Shown here piece after piece: positions 29,225-36,946 of a stretch of 44,242 bases of DNA (position 1 is its first letter; each line of letters begins with the position of its first letter). The notes below the pieces were generated by a model. That model made no database searches. It was not told where the DNA came from and saw only the letters and a list, made by a program, of their open reading frames with translations. The stretch comes from a virus, in the IMG/VR virus record IMGVR_UViG_3300048912_000251, positions 1-44,242 of that record, one strand, 5' to 3'. Position numbers and translations under genes: made by a program.

Positions 29225-30058
29225 GTGGACCGCAACGACACGCACGTCTGGGCCCGCAGCAACACCGGGATGCGCGCGCACGCCTTCCTGCGCACCAACG
29301 AGTTCGGCCAGCACGTCGCGGCCTGCCGGAAGACCATCGTCCGCGAGTCGAGCGCACGCATGCACCCGGCCGAGGCGTTTAGCCTGCTCACCCGCTGCGG
29401 AGTCTGCGAGAAGCTGCACAACGAGTACCTGGACCGGATCGAGGCCAGCATGGCACCGGCCACCGAGGCGGACGACCTCGGCTACGTCCACACCGAGGTT
29501 GAGCAGGTCACTGAGCCGGTGGCGGACCAGGCCCCCGAGGACGTGGCGGCCGGGACCGAGGCCGAGTGCGGTCGCTGCGGACTGCCCATCATGAAGCTGG
29601 CACGCCCCTGGAACAGCCCGTCCGGCTTCCATGCCGAGTGGGGCAACAAATTCGGCTTCCCGTGGTGCCCGACCGAGGAACGCGAGGCGGGACCGGTGGC
29701 TCACGTTCCGGCCGGACCCGATGCGGACCGGTGCTTCCAGTGCGGTGTCCTCATCAAAAAGCTGGCGAAGCCGTATCGGACGGCGGACGGCTTCAAGAGC
29801 GAGTGGACAGCCCGGTACCGTGGCGGACTCTGGTGCCACAACTTCCTCGGCGGCAAGCACGCCCACTCGCCGGTCCTTCCGTTCGAGGCGCAGGCACCCG
29901 GAAACGGGTGCGGCAACTGCGGGGTGCCCATCAAAAAGCTGGCCCAGCCGTATCGGACCTGGGACGGCTTCGTGAGCGAGTGGGCTGCCCTCGACAATGG
30001 CATTCCTTGGTGCCAGAGCACCAAGGGGGTGATGACGGCGCACACACCGGCCGAGTAG
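29225..30058 (+). CDS. Triplicated zinc-ribbon-like protein
   Basis: A 277-aa protein from GTG 29225 behind GAGAGG. The C-terminal two thirds consist of three tandem about 35-residue modules: CGRCGLPIMKLARPW...GFPWC, CFQCGVLIKKLAKPY...GLWC and CGNCGVPIKKLAQPY...GIPWC, each with CxxC, a conserved KLAxP, an FxxEW segment and a closing WC. The N-terminal 80 residues hold HVWARSNTGMRAHAF and CGVCEKLH. The modules probably each bind zinc and contact a nucleic acid or protein. No family name known to me. Confidence 0.65.
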   Translation: MDRNDTHVWARSNTGMRAHAFLRTNEFGQHVAACRKTIVRESSARMHPAEAFSLLTRCGVCEKLHNEYLDRIEASMAPATEADDLGYVHTEVEQVTEPVADQAPEDVAAGTEAECGRCGLPIMKLARPWNSPSGFHAEWGNKFGFPWCPTEEREAGPVAHVPAGPDADRCFQCGVLIKKLAKPYRTADGFKSEWTARYRGGLWCHNFLGGKHAHSPVLPFEAQAPGNGCGNCGVPIKKLAQPYRTWDGFVSEWAALDNGIPWCQSTKGVMTAHTPAE

Positions 30059-30076
30059 CCGCCCGACCCACTGTTC

Positions 30077-30154
30077 CACCCCCGCAGCGCTTGTTGCTGC
30101 GGGGGTGTTGCATTACTGATTCGCCTCGGATAGGATCCTTTCTGTCAGCAAGTC
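30077..30154 (+). promoter_or_regulatory. Terminator-promoter cassette with shared leader
   Basis: 12-bp hairpin CACCCCCGCAGC/GCTGCGGGGGTG (30077-30107), -35 TTGCAT (30108-30113), 17-nt spacer, -10 TAGGAT (30131-30136), leader CTTTCTGTCAGCAAG. Confidence 0.85.
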
Positions 30155-30176
30155 GCAATGAACGAGAGGAACCGTG

Positions 30177-30458
30177 ATGGCGAGCATGGTCAAGTCGGAC
30201 GGACACCTGGCCACCACCCCGCGCTATGTCGCCGAGGCCGTCAACCACCCTCGTTTCGGCCGCCGTGCCGTCGTACGCGACAACTTCCCCCACCTGTCCG
30301 GCCACGCCGATTTCACCAAGGCGCCCCACCCGCTGGACGTACCGGTCGTCGGCGGTGGCAGCTACGTGGACGCCTTCCACACGAACGGGTGGCGGCTCAC
30401 CGGGCCGTGGCGTCCGCGCCGCGATGGCAGCTTCGTGGCCACTTGCGAGCGTGCCTGA
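30177..30458 (+). CDS. Unknown 93-aa protein
   Basis: ATG 30177 behind GAGAGGAACC. Rich in His, Pro, Gly and Arg with short aromatic strands (GSYVDAFHTNGWRLTGPW). Monocistronic, between a cassette promoter and a 17-bp terminator. No family recognised. Confidence 0.55.
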   Translation: MASMVKSDGHLATTPRYVAEAVNHPRFGRRAVVRDNFPHLSGHADFTKAPHPLDVPVVGGGSYVDAFHTNGWRLTGPWRPRRDGSFVATCERA

Positions 30459-30472
30459 CCGGCGCAGCACAT

Positions 30473-30510
30473 CGAAACGGCCGCGACGCAACAGCGTCGC
30501 GGCCGTTTCG
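30473..30510 (+). terminator. Strong intrinsic terminator
   Basis: A perfect 17-bp stem (CGAAACGGCCGCGACGC and complement) with a 4-nt loop AACA. Confidence 0.85.
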
Positions 30511-30618
30511 CTACCCCTTGACAAACTGTAGTAGTGGTGCAACACTCGGGGAAGAAACAGAGCGGGGCGACCGGATGGTTCTGGGCCGGTCGCCCCGCCG
30601 CCAAGAAGGGAAAGCGAC
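30511..30618 (+). promoter_or_regulatory. Promoter and leader hairpin of the Spd-like operon
   Basis: TTGACA at 30518-30523 with only a weak -10 (AACACT at 30541). GCTACCCCTTGAC here resembles GCTACCCTTGAC upstream of the terminase. A 13-bp hairpin (30562-30574 with 30586-30598) lies in the leader, just before the AAGGGAAAG site. Confidence 0.45.
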
Positions 30619-30807
30619 GTGCGACGCACCGCCCCGAAACGCCTGTGGCGCAACTGGAAGAAGCTCAGCTCAGCCATGTGGCTGGCCTTCGTCGGCGCCG
30701 GGATTCTCGCCACGAGCTGTAACGCCGACCCGCACGATGCAACGGTGCTGCCGTTCCGCCTCGCAACGCTGGCGCTGACCTTCTATGCCATCACCCGGAA
30801 GATCTGA
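30619..30807 (+). CDS. Small membrane protein, Spd-like context
   Basis: A 62-aa protein from GTG 30619 behind AAGGGAAAG. Basic N-terminus (RRTAPKRLWRNWKK), one clear transmembrane helix (residues about 18-34) and a second hydrophobic stretch near the C-terminus. Directly upstream of the DUF2637-like/HTH protein, as small spd genes are on Streptomyces plasmids. Function inferred from context only. Confidence 0.5.
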   Translation: MRRTAPKRLWRNWKKLSSAMWLAFVGAGILATSCNADPHDATVLPFRLATLALTFYAITRKI

Positions 30808-30820
30808 AGGGACAACCGCC

Positions 30821-31942
30821 GTGAAGAACACCCGCCTCGGGTGGGGTCAGGTTCTCGTGCTCATGCTGGTGGCCGCGCCCATGGCGGCCGTCGGCATCGC
30901 GGGTGCTGTCGCCACCTACGTCAACATGGACAACGTGCTGCACCGCAGCGCCTCGGCCCTCGGCCTCGTTGCGGCCGGTGAAGGTGCGACGCTCATCTGC
31001 GCGCTTGTCGCGCTGGCTGTCACGCTCATGGGTCAGCACACCCCGGCCACCGTGCGTACCGGCATGTGGCTCGTACCCCTCGGCGCGTCGGCCGTCGGCA
31101 TACTGCTAGCGCCCACCGCGAGCGAAGCGGTGGTGATGGCGTTCACGCCGCTCGCCATGACGGCTTCCGGCGAGGGTGTCGCCTTCGTCGCACGCCGCGT
31201 CGTGGCGCACCGAACCGGCGTCGACCTCGAACAGCAGCGTCGTTCCGGTGCGTTGGTGTGGCACGCCAACCGGCTGCGACAGGGCGGACGGCTCGGGCAG
31301 CGGCGCAGCCGGGCCGCTGTGATGCGGTTGACGAAGCGCTTCGCCGAGACCGACTCGCAGATGTCCGTGCAGCTCGCCGAGACGCAGCGCTACCGGATCG
31401 GCGAGAACGCCGACGCCAACCTGGCGGCCGCGCTCGGCGCGATCGGCGGCCCGGTCGAGCACCGCGCCCCTCAGTGGGTTCTGGACGAACGAACCCGCAA
31501 GGCCCTGGAAGGCCCCTCAGAGGGCCGTTCCACCGGTTCGCTGGCCGAGTGGACGAAGCGCGCCCGCGAGGCCGTTGACGGTGCCGTGGAAGCTCAACGT
31601 GAGCCGTCCCCGTGGTTCGACCGTCCGGCCGCGCCGACCGAGGTGTCGATGCCGCCGGGCGACCTGGGTGAGGCGTTGCGCCGGTCGATCCAGCGGGACG
31701 ACGCGCCGAAGCCGCAATGGGGTGCGGCGTCCGAGACGGTCTACGACGACGGCGAGGGCTGGCAGCCGGTCGAGCTGGACGCCGAGGACAGCGCGCCGAC
31801 GCTGCTCACCACCGCCGACGTGATCGCCATGAAGGGCGTCAAGCCCGGCACCGTCCGCACCTGGGTGCACCGGGGCAAGCTGACCCCGGTCGTCGTGGAC
31901 GGCGCGAAGTACTTCCGGGCCGAAGAGGTCGCCAATCTGTAG
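30821..31942 (+). CDS. Spd/DUF2637-like membrane protein fused to a C-terminal HTH
   Basis: A 373-aa protein from GTG 30821 behind GAAGGGA. Four hydrophobic helices lie in residues about 10-120 (LVLMLVAAPMAAVGIAGAVA, EGATLICALVALAVTLMG, MWLVPLGASAVGILLA, VVMAFTPLAMTASGEGVAF). A charged helical region (residues 130-310) follows, and a MerR/excisionase-type HTH forms the end (LLTTADVIAMKGVKPGTVRTW, GAKYFRAEEVANL). The membrane part resembles proteins involved in intramycelial plasmid spread in Streptomyces. The HTH could tether DNA to the membrane. The family call is tentative. Confidence 0.5.
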   Translation: MKNTRLGWGQVLVLMLVAAPMAAVGIAGAVATYVNMDNVLHRSASALGLVAAGEGATLICALVALAVTLMGQHTPATVRTGMWLVPLGASAVGILLAPTASEAVVMAFTPLAMTASGEGVAFVARRVVAHRTGVDLEQQRRSGALVWHANRLRQGGRLGQRRSRAAVMRLTKRFAETDSQMSVQLAETQRYRIGENADANLAAALGAIGGPVEHRAPQWVLDERTRKALEGPSEGRSTGSLAEWTKRAREAVDGAVEAQREPSPWFDRPAAPTEVSMPPGDLGEALRRSIQRDDAPKPQWGAASETVYDDGEGWQPVELDAEDSAPTLLTTADVIAMKGVKPGTVRTWVHRGKLTPVVVDGAKYFRAEEVANL

Positions 31943-31969
31943 TCGGGGCAGAGCATTCCGGTCCGGGCC

Positions 31970-31977
31970 CTAGACTG
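31970..31977 (+). promoter_or_regulatory. CTAGACTG motif in early region
   Basis: Identical to the late motif before tail genes, but here followed by a terminator and small early genes. Confidence 0.35.
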
Positions 31978-32007
31978 GGTTGCACCCCCACGGCCGGTAG
32001 GCCACAC

Positions 32008-32074
32008 CACCCCACCAGCGCGGTTACGCCGTTGCTGGTGGGGTGTTGCATTTCTCGGGGGCGAAGCGTACAGT
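32008..32074 (+). promoter_or_regulatory. Terminator-promoter cassette
   Basis: 12-bp hairpin CACCCCACCAGC/GCTGGTGGGGTG (32008-32045), -35 TTGCAT (32046-32051), 17-nt spacer, -10 TACAGT (32069-32074). Confidence 0.8.
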
Positions 32075-32109
32075 CTTCCTTGTAAGCAACCGCGAGGAAG
32101 GAAACGACC

Positions 32110-32349
32110 ATGAAGATCCAGCGCCTGGTGTGGAAGTCCGAGACCTTCGGCCCGTCCGAGCCCCACATCGTGGTCGAGGTCGGCAACGGAAGCTTCGGGG
32201 TGTGGGCGGCACAGTTCACCGGCGACGGACGGGCCACCGGCAGTGCCCGCCCGGTCGGTGCGGGATGCCGTCTCACCGAGGCCGAGGCGCTGGCCGGTGC
32301 GAAGCTGGCCAACACCAACGCCCGGCGCGTCGGCGTCGACCGATACTGA
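32110..32349 (+). CDS. Unknown 79-aa accessory protein
   Basis: ATG 32110 behind CGAGGAAGGAAACGACC. Beta-rich first half (IVVEVGNGSFGVWAAQF), helical end with LTEAEALAGAKLAN. First of seven small accessory genes in a row. No family recognised. Confidence 0.55.
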   Translation: MKIQRLVWKSETFGPSEPHIVVEVGNGSFGVWAAQFTGDGRATGSARPVGAGCRLTEAEALAGAKLANTNARRVGVDRY

Positions 32350-32355
32350 TTCCTT

Positions 32356-32392
32356 GGCCCGGGTTGCATATGGCAGCCCGGGCCGTTAGGAT
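32356..32392 (+). promoter_or_regulatory. Terminator-promoter cassette
   Basis: Hairpin GGCCCGGG/CCCGGGCC (32356-32363, 32377-32384) with -35 TTGCAT in its loop (32364-32369); -10 TAGGAT (32387-32392) after a 17-nt spacer. Confidence 0.75.
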
Positions 32393-32430
32393 CGTAACGA
32401 AGCAATCGCGAAGTAGAAACGAGGGAAGCC

Positions 32431-32715
32431 GTGCACGTCACGATCGAAGCCCGCAAGGACGCCGTGGCCGCGATGAACCCCGGGCCGTCCGGCACCCCGC
32501 TGCACACGGCGGCCGTGGCCAAGGCCACGCTGGCGATCGACAGCCTGGCGGGTTTCGCCGACCGCCGGGGCATCGCGGACGCGATGTGGGCCGGGTACTT
32601 CAAGCTCAGCGCCAACGAGCCGCACCGCCTGCCGAAGCTGGTGGCGAGCATCATGCGCGACTTCCGGACGGGTGACGTGGCGTACGCGCTGATCCGCTAC
32701 AACGACGAACACTGA
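32431..32715 (+). CDS. Unknown 94-aa helical protein
   Basis: GTG 32431 behind CGAGGGAAG. Almost all-helical (AAVAKATLAIDSLAGFADRR, LPKLVASIMRDFRTG), acidic C-terminus. Monocistronic with a cassette promoter. Function unknown. Confidence 0.55.
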   Translation: MHVTIEARKDAVAAMNPGPSGTPLHTAAVAKATLAIDSLAGFADRRGIADAMWAGYFKLSANEPHRLPKLVASIMRDFRTGDVAYALIRYNDEH

Positions 32716-32720
32716 TTTCC

Positions 32721-32758
32721 CGGCCCGGGTTGCAAACGGCAGCCCGGGCCGCTAAGCT
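32721..32758 (+). promoter_or_regulatory. Terminator-promoter cassette
   Basis: Hairpin CGGCCCGGG/CCCGGGCCG (32721-32751) with -35 TTGCAA in its loop (32730-32735); -10 TAAGCT (32753-32758) after a 17-nt spacer. Confidence 0.75.
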
Positions 32759-32791
32759 GGTAGCGAAGCAACCAACCGAGAGGAATTGACC

Positions 32792-33007
32792 ATGTACGTG
32801 GTGTATGCGGGGTTCGGGATGGACCGGCGGGTCATCGGCGTGGCGACGTCGGTCGAGCAGGCGGACGTGATGCGTGCCTTCGCTGCGGTCCACCCGTACT
32901 GGGACCAGCTCGTGGTCGAGGGTGGCACGGGTTGGGAAGGGCCGTACGAGGTCGGTGTCCTGCCGGACAACGGCTACAACGCCGTCGGCACGTCGGAAGG
33001 GCGGTAG
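32792..33007 (+). CDS. Unknown 71-aa protein
   Basis: ATG 32792 behind ACCGAGAGGAA. Small alpha/beta pattern (YVVYAGFGMDRRVIGVATS, VEQADVMRAF). First gene of a five-gene coupled operon ending at 34051. Confidence 0.55.
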   Translation: MYVVYAGFGMDRRVIGVATSVEQADVMRAFAAVHPYWDQLVVEGGTGWEGPYEVGVLPDNGYNAVGTSEGR

Positions 33008-33011
33008 GGGC

Positions 33012-33206
33012 GTGAGTTACACCGAGGTCTACCGCATCGTCACCCGCAGCAGCGGGGTCGAGAGCTTCGCGGAACTCGACCCGTCCACCAGCGAGGCCGA
33101 GGCGCTGGCCGCGTGGGAATTTGCTCAGCGGGTGCTGCCCGCGAAGGCCGCCGTCACCCTGGTCCGTGTCGCCACGCTCACCATCGCCAGCGCGAGCAGG
33201 GGTTGA
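33012..33206 (+). CDS. Unknown 64-aa protein
   Basis: GTG 33012, 4 nt after the previous stop. Pattern of a strand (YTEVYRIVTRS), a helix (EAEALAAWEFAQRVL) and a strand (VTLVRVATLTI). Function unknown. Confidence 0.5.
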   Translation: MSYTEVYRIVTRSSGVESFAELDPSTSEAEALAAWEFAQRVLPAKAAVTLVRVATLTIASASRG

Positions 33207-33208
33207 TC

Positions 33209-33352
33209 ATGACCTTCGAACCGATCGACTGGGACGAATTCGAGGACGCCTGCGTGGACGCCGACGGGAACGAGTGGCCGGAACACAGCTTCGGCGTCCT
33301 GGAATGCAAGCGCTGCGGTGCCGAAGCCGCCGACTACGAGAGCGGGGAATGA
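33209..33352 (+). CDS. 47-aa acidic microprotein with CxxC
   Basis: ATG 33209 directly after the upstream stop. Highly acidic (pI clearly low), with Trp residues and one C-KRC site near the end (LECKRCGAEA). Acidic small phage proteins can mimic DNA, but this is speculation. Confidence 0.5.
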   Translation: MTFEPIDWDEFEDACVDADGNEWPEHSFGVLECKRCGAEAADYESGE

Positions 33353-33353
33353 C

Positions 33354-33677
33354 ATGGCCGACAACGAGAAGAAGGTGATCCGCCCGTGCGAATGCGGTGC
33401 CGACCGCTGCACGGGGTTCAAGGACAGCGAGCCGGGGCAGCTCGGCGAGCACGTGGTGCCGGGCGAGCACTTCACCCGGGGGCGGAACACGAAGGTGCTG
33501 CGCGGTACCTTCGAGGTCGTTTTCCACGGCGACTACGTAGCTGCCGAGGACTGCATGCAGTACCTCGACAGTTACATGGACAGCGGCCTGGACGACCGGG
33601 ACGACCTGCGTTCCTGGGAATTCAAGCTGGCGTCCCTGACCCAGATCGAGGGCGACCCGGAAGGGTTCGACCTGTGA
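33354..33677 (+). CDS. Unknown 107-aa protein with CECG site
   Basis: ATG 33354. N-terminal CECGADRC, then FEVVFHGDYVAAEDCMQYLDSYMDSGLDDRDDLR; overall acidic. Coupled to the following gene by 4 nt. No family recognised. Confidence 0.55.
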   Translation: MADNEKKVIRPCECGADRCTGFKDSEPGQLGEHVVPGEHFTRGRNTKVLRGTFEVVFHGDYVAAEDCMQYLDSYMDSGLDDRDDLRSWEFKLASLTQIEGDPEGFDL

Positions 33678-34051
33678 GCGGCAAGAGCGGCGTGACTGAA
33701 GCGCCCTACGACCGCGACGGCAACCTGTGCCACCACGAGAGCGACGGCGGGTGGTTCGAGACGGTCGAGCCCACCAGTCCCGGCCAGCGGGACTGGGTGG
33801 CCCACGGGCCCGAGTGGCGACCCGTCGCCGAGTTCATGGCGACGCTGGCCTACGACGGCTACAGCCGGGGCCGGTCGGCCGCCTACACCTGGTGGACGGA
33901 CACCAGGACCGGCAGCCGGTACCCGATGTTCATGACGGACCTGGACGAAGTCCTGTCCAGCGGCCTCATGCGCGGCATGGTCTTCACCGGCCGGTTCACG
34001 GTCGTCAAGCGCGGCCGGAACTACGGCATCAAGCTGCTCGGCGACCACTGA
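33674..34051 (+). CDS. Unknown 125-aa protein
   Basis: GTG 33674 in an overlap with the previous stop. Contains AAYTWWTDTRTGSRYPMFMTDLDEVL and GRFTVVKRGRNYGIKLLG, a small alpha/beta fold with a basic end. Last gene of the rightward early region, followed by the terminator at 34065. Confidence 0.55.
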   Translation: MSGKSGVTEAPYDRDGNLCHHESDGGWFETVEPTSPGQRDWVAHGPEWRPVAEFMATLAYDGYSRGRSAAYTWWTDTRTGSRYPMFMTDLDEVLSSGLMRGMVFTGRFTVVKRGRNYGIKLLGDH

Positions 34052-34064
34052 GCCGCCGACCGGA

Positions 34065-34095
34065 AAACCCTGTCAGCAGCTCGCTGGCAGGGTTT
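34065..34095 (+). terminator. Intrinsic terminator closing the early region
   Basis: 13-bp stem AAACCCTGTCAGC/GCTGGCAGGGTTT (one G-U) with a 5-nt loop and A/T-rich flanks. Confidence 0.8.
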
Positions 34096-34270
34096 CATCG
34101 TGCGGTCACCGCGCCGGTCGCGGGTGTCGGACGCGGTCACGCCTTCTCGGGCCGTGTGACCACCTCTGAAACTCTCTGACCTGCATCGTGTACGCGGTGA
34201 CCACCGTGACCGATAGAGCCCCGCAGACGGCCGCACAGGGCCCCGAGGCCCTATCGGCCACGCCGGTCAC
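34096..34270. repeat. GGTCAC/GTGACC repeat cluster
   Basis: Six copies of GGTCAC or its complement at 34104, 34135, 34156, 34197, 34206 and 34265 lie in a convergent, gene-free gap at the 3' end of the FtsK/TraB-like gene. Iteron-like; could be a transfer (clt-like) site, a regulator array or part of a terminator (CCGATAG/CTATCGG also flanks 34210-34260). Confidence 0.45.
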
Positions 34271-36207
34271 GAGGCCTCGGTGTGCTTGGCCACCCACGCC
34301 TTCGACATGCCGACAGCGGCGGCCACCTCGGACAGCGACTTGCCAGTGTCCCGCAGGTGCTGCGCGTCCTCGGGGCCGTAGGCCGGGACGAACCGCTCGA
34401 CGGCCGACGGCGACCCGACCGGCCGCCGGTAGGCGCGCGAGCGCCACGGCTCGACGTCCGGCTGCGCGGCGATGTGGTCGCCGGTCACGTGCCAGAGCTG
34501 GACCGGGTACGAGCCCCGGTCCAGGTACTTGACCATGGCCCGGCCCGGCTTGCCGTTGCAGTACTTCGACGGCGACCAGCCACCGGCACCGGCCTCTTCG
34601 CCGAAGAGCATGCGGTCGCCCTCGCCGCCCAACGTGGTGAGGCCGATCACCGCGCCGACGTTTTCCTTCACGAGCTGCGGAATCGACGTTCCCTTCGCCA
34701 GGTATTGGCTGGCCCAGTTGAACCACATGCCGACGAAGCGCGCTTCGCCGTAAAGGGTCTCGGCGATTTCCATTGCGTCACCGAAAGGCTTGTACTTCTT
34801 TCCGTCCAGGTCTTCCCGGGTCACTTCCGCCATGCGCTTGAGGGCGGCGCCCTCATCGATCGTGATGAACAGTGTCGGGTATTCCTCGCTCGCCTTCCAG
34901 TAGAGGCCCGGGAAAATGGTCTGCCGGTGCCGGAACTCGGCCAGCAGCTCGCACAGCAGGTCGTAGATCTCTTCGTAGCGCTCGTCCAGGTCGGCAGCGG
35001 CACCGGCCACCCGCAGCTTCCCCGCCCACGCCATGGCCTCGGCCCGCTTCGGGTCGATCACGATCCCCGCGCGGCACGGGTCCGGCAGGGTACGCATGAG
35101 CTGGATCCGGGCGTAGGCCGACTTGCCCATGTTGGTCCGGCCGCCGGTCATCGAGTGGACGCCTTCGACCGGCACGTCCACGACCTCGCCGGTCACGGTG
35201 CACAGGCCGATGCCCGCACGGCCCGGGTACCAGTCGGTGTTGCAGTCGAAGCTGTCGGCCGCGACGTACCGCACTTCCACCTGGTGGCTGAAACGGCCGT
35301 CCGCGACGATGAAACGGCCGTCCGACCGCAGGGCCGTGGCCATCTTGTCCCACGCGCTGCGGAAGGTGTTGCGCGGGACGTCGACCGGCAGGCCGAGAAC
35401 CGCGACGTACCCCGTCGCGGTGAGCGTCACGTCGCAGTCGGGCAGGTGCACGCCGAACACCGAGTGGAACGCGCGTCGCAGACCGGCTTCCTCGGACGTC
35501 GCACCGGCGAACGAGAGCGTTTCGGGGGTCTGCGCCCGCTGCGCCTCTTGCAGCTTCAGCAGCGCCAGCGCGTCGGTGACGGCCGAGCGGGTGCGCACCG
35601 CGTCCCGCTTCGCCTCGGTCAGGGACACCTTCGCCTCGGTGAGGCGCACCTTCGCCTTGTCGGCCGCGTGGCGCCGGTTCCAGACCAGCTTGAAGGCCAA
35701 CGTGGCACCGGCGGTCGCCAGCCACGCCATGACCTCGGTCCAACCGCCACCGGCTGCCGAGGCGGACCAGGCGGCCCCGCCGACGATTCCGGCCGCCATG
35801 AAGGCGGGCGCCTGGCCGCGCCAGTGGTGGTTGAGACCGTAGATGCCGAACACCGTGGACAGGGCTGACACAGCCGCACCCGTGAAGGCGGGACCGGCGG
35901 CACCCCACTCGTGGGCCGACAGGTTGGCACAGGCGGTCACCACAGTCGGGACAGCGGCGCACCAGTAGACCGTCTTCGCCGTCTCGTGCTTGGACCACGG
36001 TGGCAGGGTGCGCGCCCGGGGCGCGAGGACGGCCGACTGGACGGCCTGCGTCTGTTCGACCAGCCGGATCATGGCGTTCACGTCGATGCCCGGCGGGACA
36101 GCGGCCTTCGGCTTCGAGCGAGGCTTGACGGGTGGGCCGTCGTGCGCCTCGGCGAAGTCGTTCCAGGCCGGATCGTTGCGCTTGCTGGGGTAGGGGTCGA
36201 CAGCCAT
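34267..36207 (-). CDS. FtsK/TraB-like DNA translocase with N-terminal TM segments and C-terminal HTH
   Basis: A 646-aa protein from ATG 36207. Hydrophobic helices lie in residues about 78-175. A motor domain has GGRTNMGKS (Walker A, near 353-361), GIVIDPKR and LFITIDEGAAL (Walker B, near 451). The last 35 residues (LSEVAAAVGMSKAWVAKH) form an HTH-like DNA reader. The layout matches Streptomyces TraB/FtsK proteins that move double-stranded plasmid DNA between hyphae. It is transcribed alone, against the flow, between early and late regions. It may serve conjugal spread or segregation of the element; a packaging role is less likely. Confidence 0.75.
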   Translation of the reverse strand: MAVDPYPSKRNDPAWNDFAEAHDGPPVKPRSKPKAAVPPGIDVNAMIRLVEQTQAVQSAVLAPRARTLPPWSKHETAKTVYWCAAVPTVVTACANLSAHEWGAAGPAFTGAAVSALSTVFGIYGLNHHWRGQAPAFMAAGIVGGAAWSASAAGGGWTEVMAWLATAGATLAFKLVWNRRHAADKAKVRLTEAKVSLTEAKRDAVRTRSAVTDALALLKLQEAQRAQTPETLSFAGATSEEAGLRRAFHSVFGVHLPDCDVTLTATGYVAVLGLPVDVPRNTFRSAWDKMATALRSDGRFIVADGRFSHQVEVRYVAADSFDCNTDWYPGRAGIGLCTVTGEVVDVPVEGVHSMTGGRTNMGKSAYARIQLMRTLPDPCRAGIVIDPKRAEAMAWAGKLRVAGAAADLDERYEEIYDLLCELLAEFRHRQTIFPGLYWKASEEYPTLFITIDEGAALKRMAEVTREDLDGKKYKPFGDAMEIAETLYGEARFVGMWFNWASQYLAKGTSIPQLVKENVGAVIGLTTLGGEGDRMLFGEEAGAGGWSPSKYCNGKPGRAMVKYLDRGSYPVQLWHVTGDHIAAQPDVEPWRSRAYRRPVGSPSAVERFVPAYGPEDAQHLRDTGKSLSEVAAAVGMSKAWVAKHTEAS

Positions 36208-36480
36208 GGTGCGCCGCCTCGGGGTAGCGGTTTCTGTGGTGGTCTATCAACGATACCCCATACCACAAGATGGGTTGCACGCACGGCACAGGCGCGCAGG
36301 GTGGTGCGAACGACGTGTGCGGCCGGTTACCTGCGCTACCCTGGACGCGTCCGCTCTCGGTTCCGGTGGTACCTCGGGTGGTTGCACGGCAGAGCCCCGG
36401 CTTCAATCCGGCCTTACCCGTCGGTCACGCCGGGGCTCTGCTGTGTCCGGCTACCCTTGACCCGACGAGAGGGGTCCGCG
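36208..36480. promoter_or_regulatory. Divergent region between ftsK-like gene and terminase
   Basis: 273 nt. TGTGGT-N21-ACCACA (about 36237-36269) in front of the translocase gene is a candidate operator. A 12-bp inverted repeat (36390-36401 with 36429-36440) with a 27-nt loop lies ahead of the terminase. CTACCCTGGA (36336) and CTACCCTTGA (36451) resemble the late -10 motif. If the virion has a cos or pac site, this is the expected place. Confidence 0.45.
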
Positions 36481-36945
36481 ATGGCCGACAGCGACAACGT
36501 GGCCGCCGAGCTGGTGGCGCAGCAGAAGCTCGACCGGGCCGTGAAGCTGCGGGTGCGCGGCGCGCACTGGAACGAGATCGCCGAGCGCTGCGGCTACCCG
36601 GGACCGGCTGCCGCGCTGCGCGCCGTCGGCGACGCCATGGCGGCGGCCACCCTGCGGGCCGAAGAGACCGCCGACATGATGCGCGACACCGCGAACCTGC
36701 GGCTCGAACACCTGCTCGGTGAGACGCTGTCCATGCTGGACCAGCCCGCACCGTCGGTCATCAACGACAACGGCGACGAATACACGCCGGACGACCGGCC
36801 GGTGAAGCTGCGCGCGGTGGACGAAGCACGCCGCCTGGTCGAGTCGCTGGCCAAGCTCAACGGCGTCACCGCGCCGAAGGCCGAGGAAGCGGGGTCCGTG
36901 CCTACGATCCGCATCATCGGGCTCGACCCGAAGGACATCATCTGA
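36481..36945 (+). CDS. Terminase small subunit (TerS)
   Basis: A 154-aa protein from ATG 36481 behind GACGAGAGG. Residues about 15-50 include an HTH-like region (RGAHWNEIAERCGYPGPAAAL), then a long helical oligomerisation part and a flexible C-terminus (PTIRIIGLDPKDII). Size and position, ending 1 nt before the large terminase start, fit TerS, which recognises the packaging site. The call depends mostly on context. Confidence 0.7.
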   Translation: MADSDNVAAELVAQQKLDRAVKLRVRGAHWNEIAERCGYPGPAAALRAVGDAMAAATLRAEETADMMRDTANLRLEHLLGETLSMLDQPAPSVINDNGDEYTPDDRPVKLRAVDEARRLVESLAKLNGVTAPKAEEAGSVPTIRIIGLDPKDII

Positions 36946-36946
36946 C

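Noticed and set aside
36275-36302. Rightward promoter TTGCAC near 36275
   Set aside because: The best -10 (CAGGGT) needs 16-nt spacing and matches poorly; left out of the promoter list.
36390-36440. tRNA-like T-arm (CTTCAATCC) before the terminase
   Set aside because: Only 4 bp pair and no cloverleaf can be drawn; kept as a simple inverted repeat.
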